DNA of 64,000 nucleotides from an uncultured Luteitalea sp. Its GTDB lineage: Bacteria > Acidobacteriota > Vicinamibacteria > Vicinamibacterales > Vicinamibacteraceae. The notes under the pieces are model-generated. The model did not search any database and was not told the DNA's origin. It saw only the letters and a program-made list of their open reading frames with translations. This document shows positions 1-9,328 of this stretch, piece by piece. The first letter of the stretch is position 1, and every line of letters starts with the position of its first letter. The stretch is from assembly GCA_934541105.1 (NCBI GenBank), contig CAKTDA010000007.1, positions 124,001-188,000 on the forward strand, written 5' to 3'. Position numbers and translations under genes: made by a program.

Positions 1-1142
1 ATGGCGTCGTCCGGCTTGCCGAGCGCCATGTGGGCATTGGCGAGGCGCAGCGTCACGCCAACGGCCGATTGCGGGTTGGCGACCGACTGCTTCTCGACGA
101 TGGGCGACAGCACCTCGACGACACGGGCGTGATCGCCGCGGTCGGCAAAGACCTGCGAGAGCACCACAGGACCGCGGACGTCGTCCGGCGCAATCTTCAT
201 GAGGGCGCGGGCGGTAGCCTCGGCGCCCTCGCCGTCGCCCATCTCGCGCTGGGTCTGTGCGAGCAGGTAGCGGGCCTGGAGGTCGGCCGGGTGCGTCACG
301 ATCACCTGCTCGAGGACCTTGCGTGCCTCCTCGGGCCGGTCGGCGCCGAGCAGGGCGGACGCCTGTCGCATGCGGAGCTCGACGGCCTTCGGGTTCTCAT
401 CGGCCGCCTGCCCGTAAGCACGGGCGGCATCGGCGAACTGGCGGGATCGCTCGAACAACTCGGCCTGAAGGAGGCGGGCCCGGAAGAACCGGGGCTCGCT
501 GGCGAGCACCTGGTCGAGCACCTGGAGCGCCTCGGAGCGGCGGTTCACCCGGTCGAGCGCCTGCGCGAGGAGCACGCCGGCTTCGAGCGCACCGTTGTCA
601 CGGTCGTACACGCTGCGGAACATCCGCTCGGCGTCCTGGGGACGATCCACCTGGAGGTACAGCCGCCCGAGGACGACGGGCAGGTTCATGTCGTGACCGC
701 GGCCCGCCACCGCCTTCTCGAGATGGCCTATGGCGCGCTCGACGGCCGGGCGATCCTCGTCACGAACACCATCGCCCTGCATGGCAGCGGCAGGCACGCT
801 CAGCATGCCGAGCATCCAGTGGGCGTCAGCCCATTCCGGATCGATGGTCAGTGCGCGCTCGGCAGCCTTCCGGGCGTCGGCCGCGCGATCCTGGCGGGCG
901 TACAGCTGCGCGAGTTCGGTGAGGATGGCCGGTGACTCGTCGAGCCGTGCGGCGCGTTCGAAGGCCGCAATCGCGCCGGTGGCGTCGCCGCGGGTCTCGA
1001 GCCGACGCGCTTCGAGGAACGCCTGGTAGGCCTCGGCACGACCCGACGGTTCCGTCTGGGCTGGCGGGGCCGCCTGGGCGGTCCTGACCTCCGGGGGAGG
1101 CTGGGCCGCGAGGGTCAGCGCCAGCAGGAGCGAGGAAAGCAT
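1..1142 (-). CDS. Tetratricopeptide-repeat protein, exported (3' end outside window)
   Basis: This frame is open on the minus strand from an ATG at 1140-1142 to the window edge with no stop, so at least 380 codons are present and the C-terminus is missing. The protein starts with a short hydrophobic stretch (MLSSLLLALTLAAQ) that looks like a signal peptide, followed by a Pro/Ala-rich linker. After that come repeated helix pairs with TPR spacing, for example an Ala-rich pair ending in ALTIDPEWADAHWMLGML and later LDQVLASEPRFFRARLLQAE. TPR arrays are protein-interaction scaffolds; here the role is probably periplasmic or outer-membrane assembly, but nothing shows a specific partner. It is divergent from the heptosyltransferase gene next door, with only about 45 bp between the two starts. 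Confidence 0.8.
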   Translation of the reverse strand, partial: MLSSLLLALTLAAQPPPEVRTAQAAPPAQTEPSGRAEAYQAFLEARRLETRGDATGAIAAFERAARLDESPAILTELAQLYARQDRAADARKAAERALTIDPEWADAHWMLGMLSVPAAAMQGDGVRDEDRPAVERAIGHLEKAVAGRGHDMNLPVVLGRLYLQVDRPQDAERMFRSVYDRDNGALEAGVLLAQALDRVNRRSEALQVLDQVLASEPRFFRARLLQAELFERSRQFADAARAYGQAADENPKAVELRMRQASALLGADRPEEARKVLEQVIVTHPADLQARYLLAQTQREMGDGEGAEATARALMKIAPDDVRGPVVLSQVFADRGDHARVVEVLSPIVEKQSVANPQSAVGVTLRLANAHMALGKPDDA

Positions 1143-1187
1143 GGTCGATTATCGTGTGCCTGTGCGGTGTGGTCTATAGTCGCCCGC

Positions 1188-2276
1188 GTGCGCGTGCTGA
1201 TCGTGCGACTGCGCCTCATCGGCGACGTGGTCTTCACGACGCCCGTGATCACGGCGCTGCGCCGCGCCCTGCCAGACGCCCACCTGGCGTACCTCGTCGA
1301 GCCCTCCGCCGCGCCGGTCGTTGCGCACCTTCCCGAACTCGACGACGTGATCATCGCGCCACGGAGCCGGGGCTGGCGCCGGATGGCGTCTGACGCCGCC
1401 CTCGGCTGGCACCTCCGCCAACAGCAGTTCGACGTCGTCTTCGACCTGCACAGCGGTCCGCGCGCCTCGTGGCTCACATGGCTCAGCCGTGCCCCGCAAC
1501 GCATCGGCTTCGACGTCAAGGGCAGGGGCTGGCTCTACACCGATCTCGTCGAGCGGCCGCGAGAGCTCCGGCCGCGGCACTCGGTGGAGAACCAGTGGGA
1601 CATCCTCGCCCCACTCCTGCCGGACCTGCCGCCGCCGACGCCCGGCGGCGACCCGGTGTCTATGGTCCACGCGCCAGCCGCCGATAAGACAGTCGAGGAC
1701 TGGATGCGGCGGGAAGGACTCGATCCGGGCCATTCGCTCGTGGTCGTCCACGTCAGCGCGGGCAATGCATTCCGGCGGTGGCCGCTGGCATCCTTTGCCG
1801 AACTGGCGCTCCTGTTGACGGCCCGGGAGCCCAATCGTCGTATCATCCTCACGTCAGGTCCCTCGGAGGCGGCGGCCGCCGCCGACGTGGTCCGCGCGGT
1901 GCGCGAGCGCCGTCCAGACGCCGCGGAGCGGGTCAGGACGTGCGGGGACATGTCGTTGGACGAATTGCACGCCCTGATCGGCCGGGCGAGTCTTTACATC
2001 GGCGGCGACAGCGGGCCCCTGCACGTGGCCTCGACGACCGCGACGCCGATCGTCGGCCTGTATGGTCCGACGCTGCCGGTGCGTTCGGCACCGTGGCGGG
2101 ACCCACGGGCGTACAGTGCGGCCGTCGATGTCGGGGCGTTGCCCTGCCGGCCGTGCGAACAACGCGTCTGCGCACCCGGGGACTTCCGGTGCCTGACGCG
2201 GATCACCGTTGACGCGGTCGTCGCCGCAGCCGAGCGAGCCCTGGAGGCTCCGGCGGTGGCTGGCCGGGCCGACTGA
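1188..2276 (+). CDS. Glycosyltransferase family 9 (ADP-heptose:LPS heptosyltransferase type)
   Basis: GT9 enzymes add heptose from ADP-heptose to the LPS inner core at the inner membrane. The N-terminus VRVLIVRLRLIGDVVFTTP is the classic start of this family. In the second half HVSAGNAFRRWPL and GDSGPLHVASTTATPIVGLYGPT match the nucleotide-sugar binding region. I chose the GTG at 1188 because it puts the protein start exactly at the family's first beta strand; a GTG at 1167 would add seven residues. Length is about 362 aa, normal for GT9. It is followed by an O-antigen ligase gene and a heptose kinase gene in the same direction, which fits a role in core or heptose glycan assembly. The exact acceptor is unknown. 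Confidence 0.88.
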   Translation: MRVLIVRLRLIGDVVFTTPVITALRRALPDAHLAYLVEPSAAPVVAHLPELDDVIIAPRSRGWRRMASDAALGWHLRQQQFDVVFDLHSGPRASWLTWLSRAPQRIGFDVKGRGWLYTDLVERPRELRPRHSVENQWDILAPLLPDLPPPTPGGDPVSMVHAPAADKTVEDWMRREGLDPGHSLVVVHVSAGNAFRRWPLASFAELALLLTAREPNRRIILTSGPSEAAAAADVVRAVRERRPDAAERVRTCGDMSLDELHALIGRASLYIGGDSGPLHVASTTATPIVGLYGPTLPVRSAPWRDPRAYSAAVDVGALPCRPCEQRVCAPGDFRCLTRITVDAVVAAAERALEAPAVAGRAD

Positions 2277-2295
2277 GAAGGATGTCGATCACGAC

Positions 2296-3480
2296 GTGAC
2301 CGCACCGGCCCTGCGAACCGCCCGGATGGACCGCCTCGAGACGCTCTCGTTGTCGGTCCTCTTGTGCTTCGTGGCGGCCCTGCAGTTGTCGGTGGCGGCC
2401 TCCGGCGTCCTGCTCGCGCTCTCGCTGCTCTGCTGGGGCGCGCTGCTCGTCCTGCGCGAGGAGCAGTTCGAGGTGCCGGCCTTCTTCTGGCCGCTCGCCG
2501 CGTACGCCCTCGTCACCCTGCTCTCGTCCACTGCCTCCATCGACCCGGCGCTCAGCCTCGTCGACTGCAAGCAACTCGTGCTGTTCCTGATCGTGCCGCT
2601 CGTGTACCGGCTGGCACGCGGACACCGCGCACACCTGTTCGGCTCGGTCATCATCACGGTCGGCGCCGCAAGTGCCCTCGTCGGCCTGTTCCAGTACGGC
2701 TTCCTGCAGTTCGACAACCTCGGGCGTCGTCCCGAAGGCGTGCTGTCGCACTACATGACCTACTCGGGCGCGCTGATGATCGTCGCGTGCGTGGCAGTCG
2801 CACGCCTCGTCTTCGGCACTCGCGATCGCGTCTGGCCGATGCTCGTGCTGCCGGCCGTGCTCGTGGCCCTCGGCCTGACGTTCACGCGCAGCGCCTGGGT
2901 GGGCGTCTGCATCGGCATCGCGCTCCTGCTGGCCCTGCGTGACCGCCGCCTCGTGGCCGCGCTGCCGCTGGCGCTTGCCGTCGCCGTCGTGCTCGCCCCG
3001 GCCAGCGTGACCGATCGCGTGTACTCGATCTTCGACCTCAAGGACCCGACAAATCGCGATCGCGTCGCGATGCTCAAGTCCGGTGCGGCCATGGTCGAGG
3101 ACCACCCCCTCACCGGTGTCGGCCCCGATCAGGTCAAGGCCGTGTACGCGCAGTACCGCGTGCCGGAGTCGGTCCAGCCGCTCAACGTCCACCTGCACAA
3201 CGTGCCGATGCAGATTGCCGCCGAACGCGGCATTCCGGCACTCCTCGTGTGGCTCTGGTTCGTCGCCGTGGTCGCGCGCGACCTGTACCACCGGATCACG
3301 CATCGCACCGGCGTCACCCGTGCGCTCGCGGCCGGGGCACTCGCCGCGCTCTGCGCCATGCTGGGTGCCGGGCTGTTCGAGTACAACTTCGGCGACTCCG
3401 AATTCCTGATGCTCCTGCTCGTCGTGCTGACGCTGCCCTTTGCGGCCGAACGCCCCGAGTCGGTCGCACGCCACCCGTGA
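2296..3480 (+). CDS. O-antigen ligase family (Wzy_C) membrane protein
   Basis: This is a multi-spanning membrane protein with about ten hydrophobic segments. The large loop near the C-terminus carries GVGPDQVKAVYAQYRVPE, then HLHNVPMQIAAERGIPALL. The His pair and the following Arg-Gly are typical of the Wzy_C/O-antigen ligase family, which either joins polymer to lipid A core or polymerises O units. A GTG at 2296 is my preferred start, because the frame further upstream would overlap the heptosyltransferase by about 70 bp; ATG 2326 is another choice. The stop overlaps the start of the next gene (GTGA). Ligase and polymerase cannot be told apart from sequence alone. Confidence 0.8.
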   Translation: MTAPALRTARMDRLETLSLSVLLCFVAALQLSVAASGVLLALSLLCWGALLVLREEQFEVPAFFWPLAAYALVTLLSSTASIDPALSLVDCKQLVLFLIVPLVYRLARGHRAHLFGSVIITVGAASALVGLFQYGFLQFDNLGRRPEGVLSHYMTYSGALMIVACVAVARLVFGTRDRVWPMLVLPAVLVALGLTFTRSAWVGVCIGIALLLALRDRRLVAALPLALAVAVVLAPASVTDRVYSIFDLKDPTNRDRVAMLKSGAAMVEDHPLTGVGPDQVKAVYAQYRVPESVQPLNVHLHNVPMQIAAERGIPALLVWLWFVAVVARDLYHRITHRTGVTRALAAGALAALCAMLGAGLFEYNFGDSEFLMLLLVVLTLPFAAERPESVARHP

Positions 3481-4502
3481 CGACTCCCCTCCGGCCCGGC
3501 CCCGAGCGGTCGGCCATCGGCACCGCGCGTGTCCGCGATCTCGTGGGCGCGTTTGCCGGCAGGCGCGTGCTCGTCGTCGGCGACGTGATGCTCGACCAGT
3601 TCCTGTTCGGGCGCGTCCAGCGGCTCTCGCCCGAAGCGCCGGTGCCCATCGTCGAGTACGACCACGACGAGTTCCGACCGGGCGGCGCCGCAAACGTCGC
3701 CATGAACATCGCCGCGCTCGGTGCCGACGTGTCGCTCGTCGGGGTCGTCGGGGCCGACCAGGCCGCCGATCGCCTGCAGACGCTGCTCGCACAGGGCGGC
3801 GTCACCGACACGTCCCTCGTCGCCGACGCGGACCGCCGCACCACCTGCAAGCTGCGCATCGTCACGCAGCGGCAGCAGCAGGTGGCGCGCGTCGATTACG
3901 AGACCGACCGCGACGTGACCGGCGTCGCAGCGGCAGGCCTCGCCGACTCGATTGCGCGGGAAGCCGCGCGGTCCGACGTCGTGCTGGTGTCCGATTACCT
4001 GAAGGGCGCGGTGACGGCCGACACGATGGCCGCCGTGCGCGCGGCGGCCCGTGCGCGCGGCATGGCCGTGCTCGTGGACCCGAAGATCCCGCACCTCGAC
4101 CTCTATCGGGGCGTCACGCTCGTGACACCGAACCAGTTCGAGGCCGAGACGGCCACGCACGCGCGCATCCGCAACGACGACGAGTCGCGCGACGCGGCAC
4201 GGCGGCTGCGGCAGCGACTCCAGTGCGCCTCGGTGGTGATCACGCGCGGCGAACAGGGCATGTGGGTGCTCGACGGCGCCTCGACGCCAGCGGCCGAAGC
4301 CAACTTCGCGTCGGAGGCCCTCGAGGTATCGGACGTCACCGGTGCGGGCGACACGGTGATCGGCACGCTTGCCGTCTCACTGGCGGCCGGCGCGTCGCTC
4401 GTCGAGGCCGCGCAACTGGCGACTGTCGCCGCCGGCATTGCCGTCAGCCGGTTCGGCGCCGTCGCCGTCACGAGGCAGGACCTGCTGGACCGACTCGGGT
4501 GA
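3477..4502 (+). CDS. rfaE1: PfkB-family D-glycero-beta-D-manno-heptose-7-phosphate kinase (RfaE1/HldA type)
   Basis: This is a ribokinase-like sugar kinase of 341 aa. It has the heptose kinase signatures GDVMLD at 35-40, RPGGAANVAMN at 67-77 and the anion-hole/catalytic base GAGD at 289-292. The family phosphorylates heptose 7-phosphate at C1 on the way to ADP-heptose. There is no C-terminal nucleotidyltransferase domain, so it is the kinase half only, and a separate adenylyltransferase (HldC/RfaE2) must lie elsewhere. The GTG start overlaps the stop of the upstream ligase gene by four bases, so the three genes from 1188 are probably one transcript. The isomerase for the preceding step (GmhA) is encoded 16 kb away inside the nuo operon. 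Confidence 0.88.
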   Translation: MTTPLRPGPERSAIGTARVRDLVGAFAGRRVLVVGDVMLDQFLFGRVQRLSPEAPVPIVEYDHDEFRPGGAANVAMNIAALGADVSLVGVVGADQAADRLQTLLAQGGVTDTSLVADADRRTTCKLRIVTQRQQQVARVDYETDRDVTGVAAAGLADSIAREAARSDVVLVSDYLKGAVTADTMAAVRAAARARGMAVLVDPKIPHLDLYRGVTLVTPNQFEAETATHARIRNDDESRDAARRLRQRLQCASVVITRGEQGMWVLDGASTPAAEANFASEALEVSDVTGAGDTVIGTLAVSLAAGASLVEAAQLATVAAGIAVSRFGAVAVTRQDLLDRLG

Positions 4503-4523
4503 CTGGCCGCGTGAGGTCGCGCG

Positions 4524-6110
<1,587 letters not shown>

Positions 6111-6138
6111 AGCGTGAGAAAGCAGGAGTTTACGCAGC

Positions 6139-6168
6139 TTGACACTGCTGAGCCAGCGTCGCTATCCT
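6139..6168 (+). promoter_or_regulatory. Sigma-70-type promoter of the cold-shock gene
   Basis: A perfect -35 hexamer TTGACA (6139-6144) is followed after 18 bp by TATCCT (6163-6168). Transcription would begin near 6175 and give a leader of about 130 nt before the ATG at 6304. Long structured leaders are known for cspA-type genes. The promoter lies just upstream of purH's start on the opposite strand. The assignment rests on sequence match only. Confidence 0.55.
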
Positions 6169-6303
6169 TGCGGGCGCCGGAAAAGCCCTATCGAACGAAA
6201 GCGGACGGTTTCCGGTGTAACCGTACCGTCCTGGCCCATGGTGGCCGGGCGTGTACCTTCTGCCGGTTGGAACACCGGCGGCCCAGCAAGGCAGGTCAGC
6301 ACC

Positions 6304-6513
6304 ATGGAACGCATCACCGGCAAGGTCAAGTGGTTCAACAACGCCAAGGGCTACGGGTTCATCGAGCGCGAGTCGGGCAGCGACGTGTTCGTGCACTTCT
6401 CCGCCATCCAGGGTGCCGGCTTCCGGACGCTGGAGGAGGGACAGCCGGTCGAGTTCGAGATCGTCGACGGCCCGAAGGGTCCGCAGGCCGGCAACGTCAC
6501 GAAGGCCAACTAG
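6304..6513 (+). CDS. Cold-shock domain protein (CspA family)
   Basis: This is a 69-aa single cold-shock domain that binds single-stranded RNA or DNA and acts as an RNA chaperone in the cytoplasm. The RNP1 motif KGYGFI (about residues 16-21) and RNP2 motif VFVHFSAI (about 29-36) are intact, and GKVKWFN opens the domain. The ATG at 6304 gives the standard family start; the frame is open further upstream but that region is the leader. The gene has a good promoter at 6139-6168 and is followed by a perfect 11-bp hairpin, so it is probably a single-gene transcript. Whether it responds to cold cannot be told, since many family members are constitutive. Confidence 0.96.
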   Translation: MERITGKVKWFNNAKGYGFIERESGSDVFVHFSAIQGAGFRTLEEGQPVEFEIVDGPKGPQAGNVTKAN

Positions 6514-6526
6514 CGCCCGTTGAACC

Positions 6527-6551
6527 CGTGGGCGTCGCCACGACGCCCACG
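6527..6551 (+). terminator. Perfect 11-bp hairpin after the cold-shock gene
   Basis: The arms cgtgggcgtcg (6527-6537) and cgacgcccacg (6541-6551) pair perfectly around a cca loop, 13 bp after the stop codon. No T-run follows, so it is a terminator-like or mRNA-stabilising hairpin rather than a textbook intrinsic terminator. The left arm has the same 11 bases as the head of the REP-like elements at 9293 and 28812, so it may have arisen from that repeat family. Confidence 0.5.
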
Positions 6552-6612
6552 CGCTCCATCCCCAGCCCTCGTCGCGCACGCGCGACAGGCACCGCCATCC
6601 GATTCCGGGCGC

Positions 6613-7203
6613 TTACGAATCCGTGTTGCCGTCGCCACGGCGCACGGCCCGGGCCGCAAGCGACACCTTGCCGTCCCGCCGCGTGACGCGGAACCACACC
6701 TCATCGCCCGGATGCCGCTGCTGCAGGTCGTGGACCTGCTCCTTCACCATCGCCGCGAACTTGTGGAACGGCACGGCCGCATGGCCCTCGTCGCGACGGG
6801 CGTGCATCAGCGCCTCGTACAGGTCGCGCAGCGCGTCGAGTTCCCGAACCGGATCTTCGAGGGACGCCGCGTGGACGACCTCGTCGGCCACGGCAGGCGG
6901 CGCCTCCGCGGCCGGCCGGCTGAACGGGCCGGCACGCCCTTCCTCGCGAGCCCGCACGCCGCGATCCCAGAGATCGGTGAACGTCGAATGCCGGGCCTGG
7001 AGGGTCGAGAACCGGAAGCGCGCGACCGGACTGTCGAGCGGGGCCCGATCGAACCGCCTGAACGCCCGGTCGAGTGCCGCTCGAGCCTCGATCGGCGGCC
7101 TCGGCGTGCGGCCCGAGAAGTACATCGTGTACTCGGTCTCGACCTTCTTCATCTGCGCCGCGAGGGCCTGCAGTTCGCGGTCGATGACGCTGGGCTTTGA
7201 CAC
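6613..7203 (-). CDS. Conserved protein resembling the MXAN_5187 C-terminal domain
   Basis: This is a soluble protein of about 196 aa without a signal peptide. It starts with a helical section (VIDRELQALAAQMKKVE), then EYTMYFSGRTPRPP and RFRFSTLQARHSTFTDLWDR, and ends in a basic strand-rich tail (WFRVTRRDGKVSLAARAV). This order resembles proteins I know as MXAN_5187 C-terminal-domain proteins of Myxococcota and Acidobacteria, whose function is not established. I chose the GTG at 7203 because GAGGAAAG lies about 7 bases upstream; a TTG at 7227 would add eight residues. It probably forms a unit with the gene upstream at 7240-7692, 36 bp away on the same strand. Confidence 0.65.
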   Translation of the reverse strand: MSKPSVIDRELQALAAQMKKVETEYTMYFSGRTPRPPIEARAALDRAFRRFDRAPLDSPVARFRFSTLQARHSTFTDLWDRGVRAREEGRAGPFSRPAAEAPPAVADEVVHAASLEDPVRELDALRDLYEALMHARRDEGHAAVPFHKFAAMVKEQVHDLQQRHPGDEVWFRVTRRDGKVSLAARAVRRGDGNTDS

Positions 7204-7239
7204 GGGCGGACTTTCCTCGCGGGCCAACCGCGTGATGCA

Positions 7240-7692
7240 TCAGCGCGGGAGCAGGAACCAGGTGAGCGGCAGCCACAGCTCCCGCGCGAACGGCACGGGC
7301 CTGTCGTCCACGAGCACCTCGCAGCCGGGCACCGGACCGACGAGCGCGTACAGGTCACGCAGGGCCGGAGCGTCGGGCGCATGAAAGCGGGCGCGCACGC
7401 GGAACTGCTCGCCGGCGCCCACCTCGCGATACTCCGCCGAGGCGCGCGCCAGCGCCACGGCCCGCTCGTAGTTCGGTCCGTCGAACTGCGGAAACACGAC
7501 CGTGAACGAGAACGGGATGTCGGCTGGACCGTACAGCGCCTGGCGCAGATCGGGATCCAGCGCAGCCAGTTCCTCGGACGTCGGCTGCTCGGTGAGCTCG
7601 ACGTACGGCCAGAACCGCTCCTGCGGCTGGTAATCGGGGAGCGGCCGGCTGCCGGGAGCCGGCGCGGATGTGGTCGGGGGTGAATCGCTCAT
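7240..7692 (-). CDS. Conserved hypothetical protein, 150 aa
   Basis: I do not recognise this protein. It begins MSDSPPTTSAPAPGSRPLP, a Pro/Ser-rich unstructured stretch of about 25 residues. The rest is a compact domain with an acidic middle (TSEELAALDPDLRQALYG), an alternating strand region (IPFSFTVVFPQFDG) and a Trp-rich end (ARELWLPLTWFLLPR). No membrane segment or cofactor motif is visible. The ATG at 7690-7692 was chosen over an upstream open frame because that extension runs through the promoter and start of selA on the other strand. It is divergent from selA (63 bp gap) and lies upstream of the MXAN_5187-like gene, so the two may be co-transcribed. Confidence 0.6.
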   Translation of the reverse strand: MSDSPPTTSAPAPGSRPLPDYQPQERFWPYVELTEQPTSEELAALDPDLRQALYGPADIPFSFTVVFPQFDGPNYERAVALARASAEYREVGAGEQFRVRARFHAPDAPALRDLYALVGPVPGCEVLVDDRPVPFARELWLPLTWFLLPR

Positions 7693-7755
7693 CGCCACGG
7701 GGACGTGCTGGGCCGGCGCGAGTCGCCGGCCCGGGTGAATGGTAGCATCGCCGCG

Positions 7756-9183
7756 ATGTCGCGGGCGCGCGTGATTCCGGCCGTCGATCAGCTGCTCGCT
7801 CTCCCTGCCGTGGCGGCGCTCGCCGATCGCCACGGATCCCGCCGTGTGCGGGAGGCCCTCGACGAGGAACTCGACGGCTTGCGGAAGGCGATCCTCAGCG
7901 GGGCGGCCGGGGCCGCGACGCGCGAAGCGGCCGGCGCGCTGATCGTGGACCGGCTCGAGGCCGCACTCCGAGCCGAGTCCTCCTCACTCCAGCCCGTCAT
8001 CAACGCCACGGGCGTCGTCATCCACACGAACCTGGGCCGCGCGCCGCTGTCCGACGACGCCCTTGCCGCGATCCAGCGCGTCGCGCACGGGTACTGCGCG
8101 CTCGAGTACGACCTCGCGTCCGGACAGCGTGGATCGCGCCACGCGCACCTCGATCGGCTGCTGGGGCGCGCCACGCTGGCGGGATCGGGGCTCGTGGCCA
8201 ACAACACCGCCGCGGGCCTCACGCTCGCATTGGCGGCGCTGGCGACTGGACGGGAAGTCATCCTGAGTCGCGGCGAACTCGTGGAGATCGGCGGCGGCTT
8301 CCGGGTTCCCGAGATCCTGCGCGGCTCGGGCGCAATCCTGCGTGAAGTCGGCACCACGAACCGCACGCGCGTGGCCGACTACGCTGCCGCCATCGGCGAC
8401 CGCACGGCTGCCATCCTGCGGGTCCACGCCTCGAACTTCCGCATGGAGGGGTTCACTGAACGGCCGGTCCTCGCCGATCTCGCAGGCCTGGCGCGGCGGT
8501 TCGGCATCCCCCTCATCGAGGACGTCGGCAGCGGCTGGCTCGGCCTCGACATGTTCGAGGCCGAGGCCTTCCCGCCTGCGGCACGAGCCCTGCTCGCGAC
8601 TGAACCGGCCGTCCGCGACAGCATCCGTGATGGCGCCGACCTCGTCGCGTTCAGCGGCGACAAGCTGCTCGGCGGACCGCAGGCGGGCATTGTCGTCGGG
8701 CGAGCGGACCTCGTCGCGCGCGTGCGCGCCCACCCCCTGATGCGCGCGATGCGCGCGGACAAGGCCACGTACGCCGCGCTCGAGGCCACGCTGCGCGCCT
8801 TCACCGACGGCCGTGCCGCCGCAACGGTTCCCGTGATGCGGATGCTCGCCCTGCGCGACGACACCCTGGCACGACGTGCCGAGGCGATGGCGAGCCAGTT
8901 GCGCGAGAAAGGGGTACCCGCGAGCATCGGCCCGGGGGCATCCACCGTCGGCGGCGGCAGCCTGCCCGGCACGTCGCTGCCGACCACGCTCGTGCGCATC
9001 GAGTCGTCGTCGCCGGACGCACTGCTGGCGCGCCTGCGCCGCGGCGACCGCCCCGTCGTCGCGCGCATCGTCGAGGATCGGGTCTGCCTCGACCCGCGAA
9101 CGGTGGATAGGGATGACGACGAGACCGTCGTCGCTGTCGTCGCGGCCGTCTGGGAGCCGATCGGGAGCGATCGGTCGGCCTGA
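7756..9183 (+). CDS. selA: L-seryl-tRNA(Sec) selenium transferase
   Basis: SelA is a PLP enzyme that turns seryl-tRNA(Sec) into selenocysteinyl-tRNA(Sec) with selenophosphate. The 475-aa protein has the N-terminal helical domain, INATGVVIHTNLGRAPLS at about 82-99, and the PLP lysine in AFSGDKLLGGPQAG (Lys303). The ATG at 7756 gives the family start; the frame is open 17 codons further upstream. Its presence implies the organism makes selenoproteins, but selB, selD and the tRNA-Sec gene are not in this window. selB often follows selA directly; here the downstream 145 bp hold a REP-like hairpin and then the opposite-strand rfbB. Confidence 0.95.
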   Translation: MSRARVIPAVDQLLALPAVAALADRHGSRRVREALDEELDGLRKAILSGAAGAATREAAGALIVDRLEAALRAESSSLQPVINATGVVIHTNLGRAPLSDDALAAIQRVAHGYCALEYDLASGQRGSRHAHLDRLLGRATLAGSGLVANNTAAGLTLALAALATGREVILSRGELVEIGGGFRVPEILRGSGAILREVGTTNRTRVADYAAAIGDRTAAILRVHASNFRMEGFTERPVLADLAGLARRFGIPLIEDVGSGWLGLDMFEAEAFPPAARALLATEPAVRDSIRDGADLVAFSGDKLLGGPQAGIVVGRADLVARVRAHPLMRAMRADKATYAALEATLRAFTDGRAAATVPVMRMLALRDDTLARRAEAMASQLREKGVPASIGPGASTVGGGSLPGTSLPTTLVRIESSSPDALLARLRRGDRPVVARIVEDRVCLDPRTVDRDDDETVVAVVAAVWEPIGSDRSA

Positions 9184-9292
9184 ACGTCGATCGCCGCGAA
9201 CAGATCGCGGGGGCAGCGCCAGATCGGGGCGGCAGGCTCGCGTCGGACAAGTCGGCCCCCGGGCCGGTGGCCATCGGGGAGCATGAACAGTC

Positions 9293-9323
9293 GATTCGTG
9301 GGCGTCGATGTTCACATCGACGC
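9293..9323. repeat. REP-like palindrome, copy 1
   Basis: A 31-bp unit with head gattcgtgg is followed by arms gcgtcgatg and catcgacgc around a ttca loop. The same unit is at 28812-28842 with different inner stem bases that still pair. It lies between the convergent selA and rfbB genes, a usual site for REP elements, where it could also end transcription from both sides. The GTGG head just before the hairpin resembles REPs moved by RAYT transposases; no such gene is in the window. Confidence 0.7.
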
Positions 9324-9328
9324 ACCCC

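Noticed and set aside
2203..3792. Long minus-strand open frame over the ligase and kinase genes
   Set aside because: Its translation is rich in Arg, Gly, Glu and His without any domain, as expected for the antisense of a GC-rich gene. The plus strand has clear family motifs.
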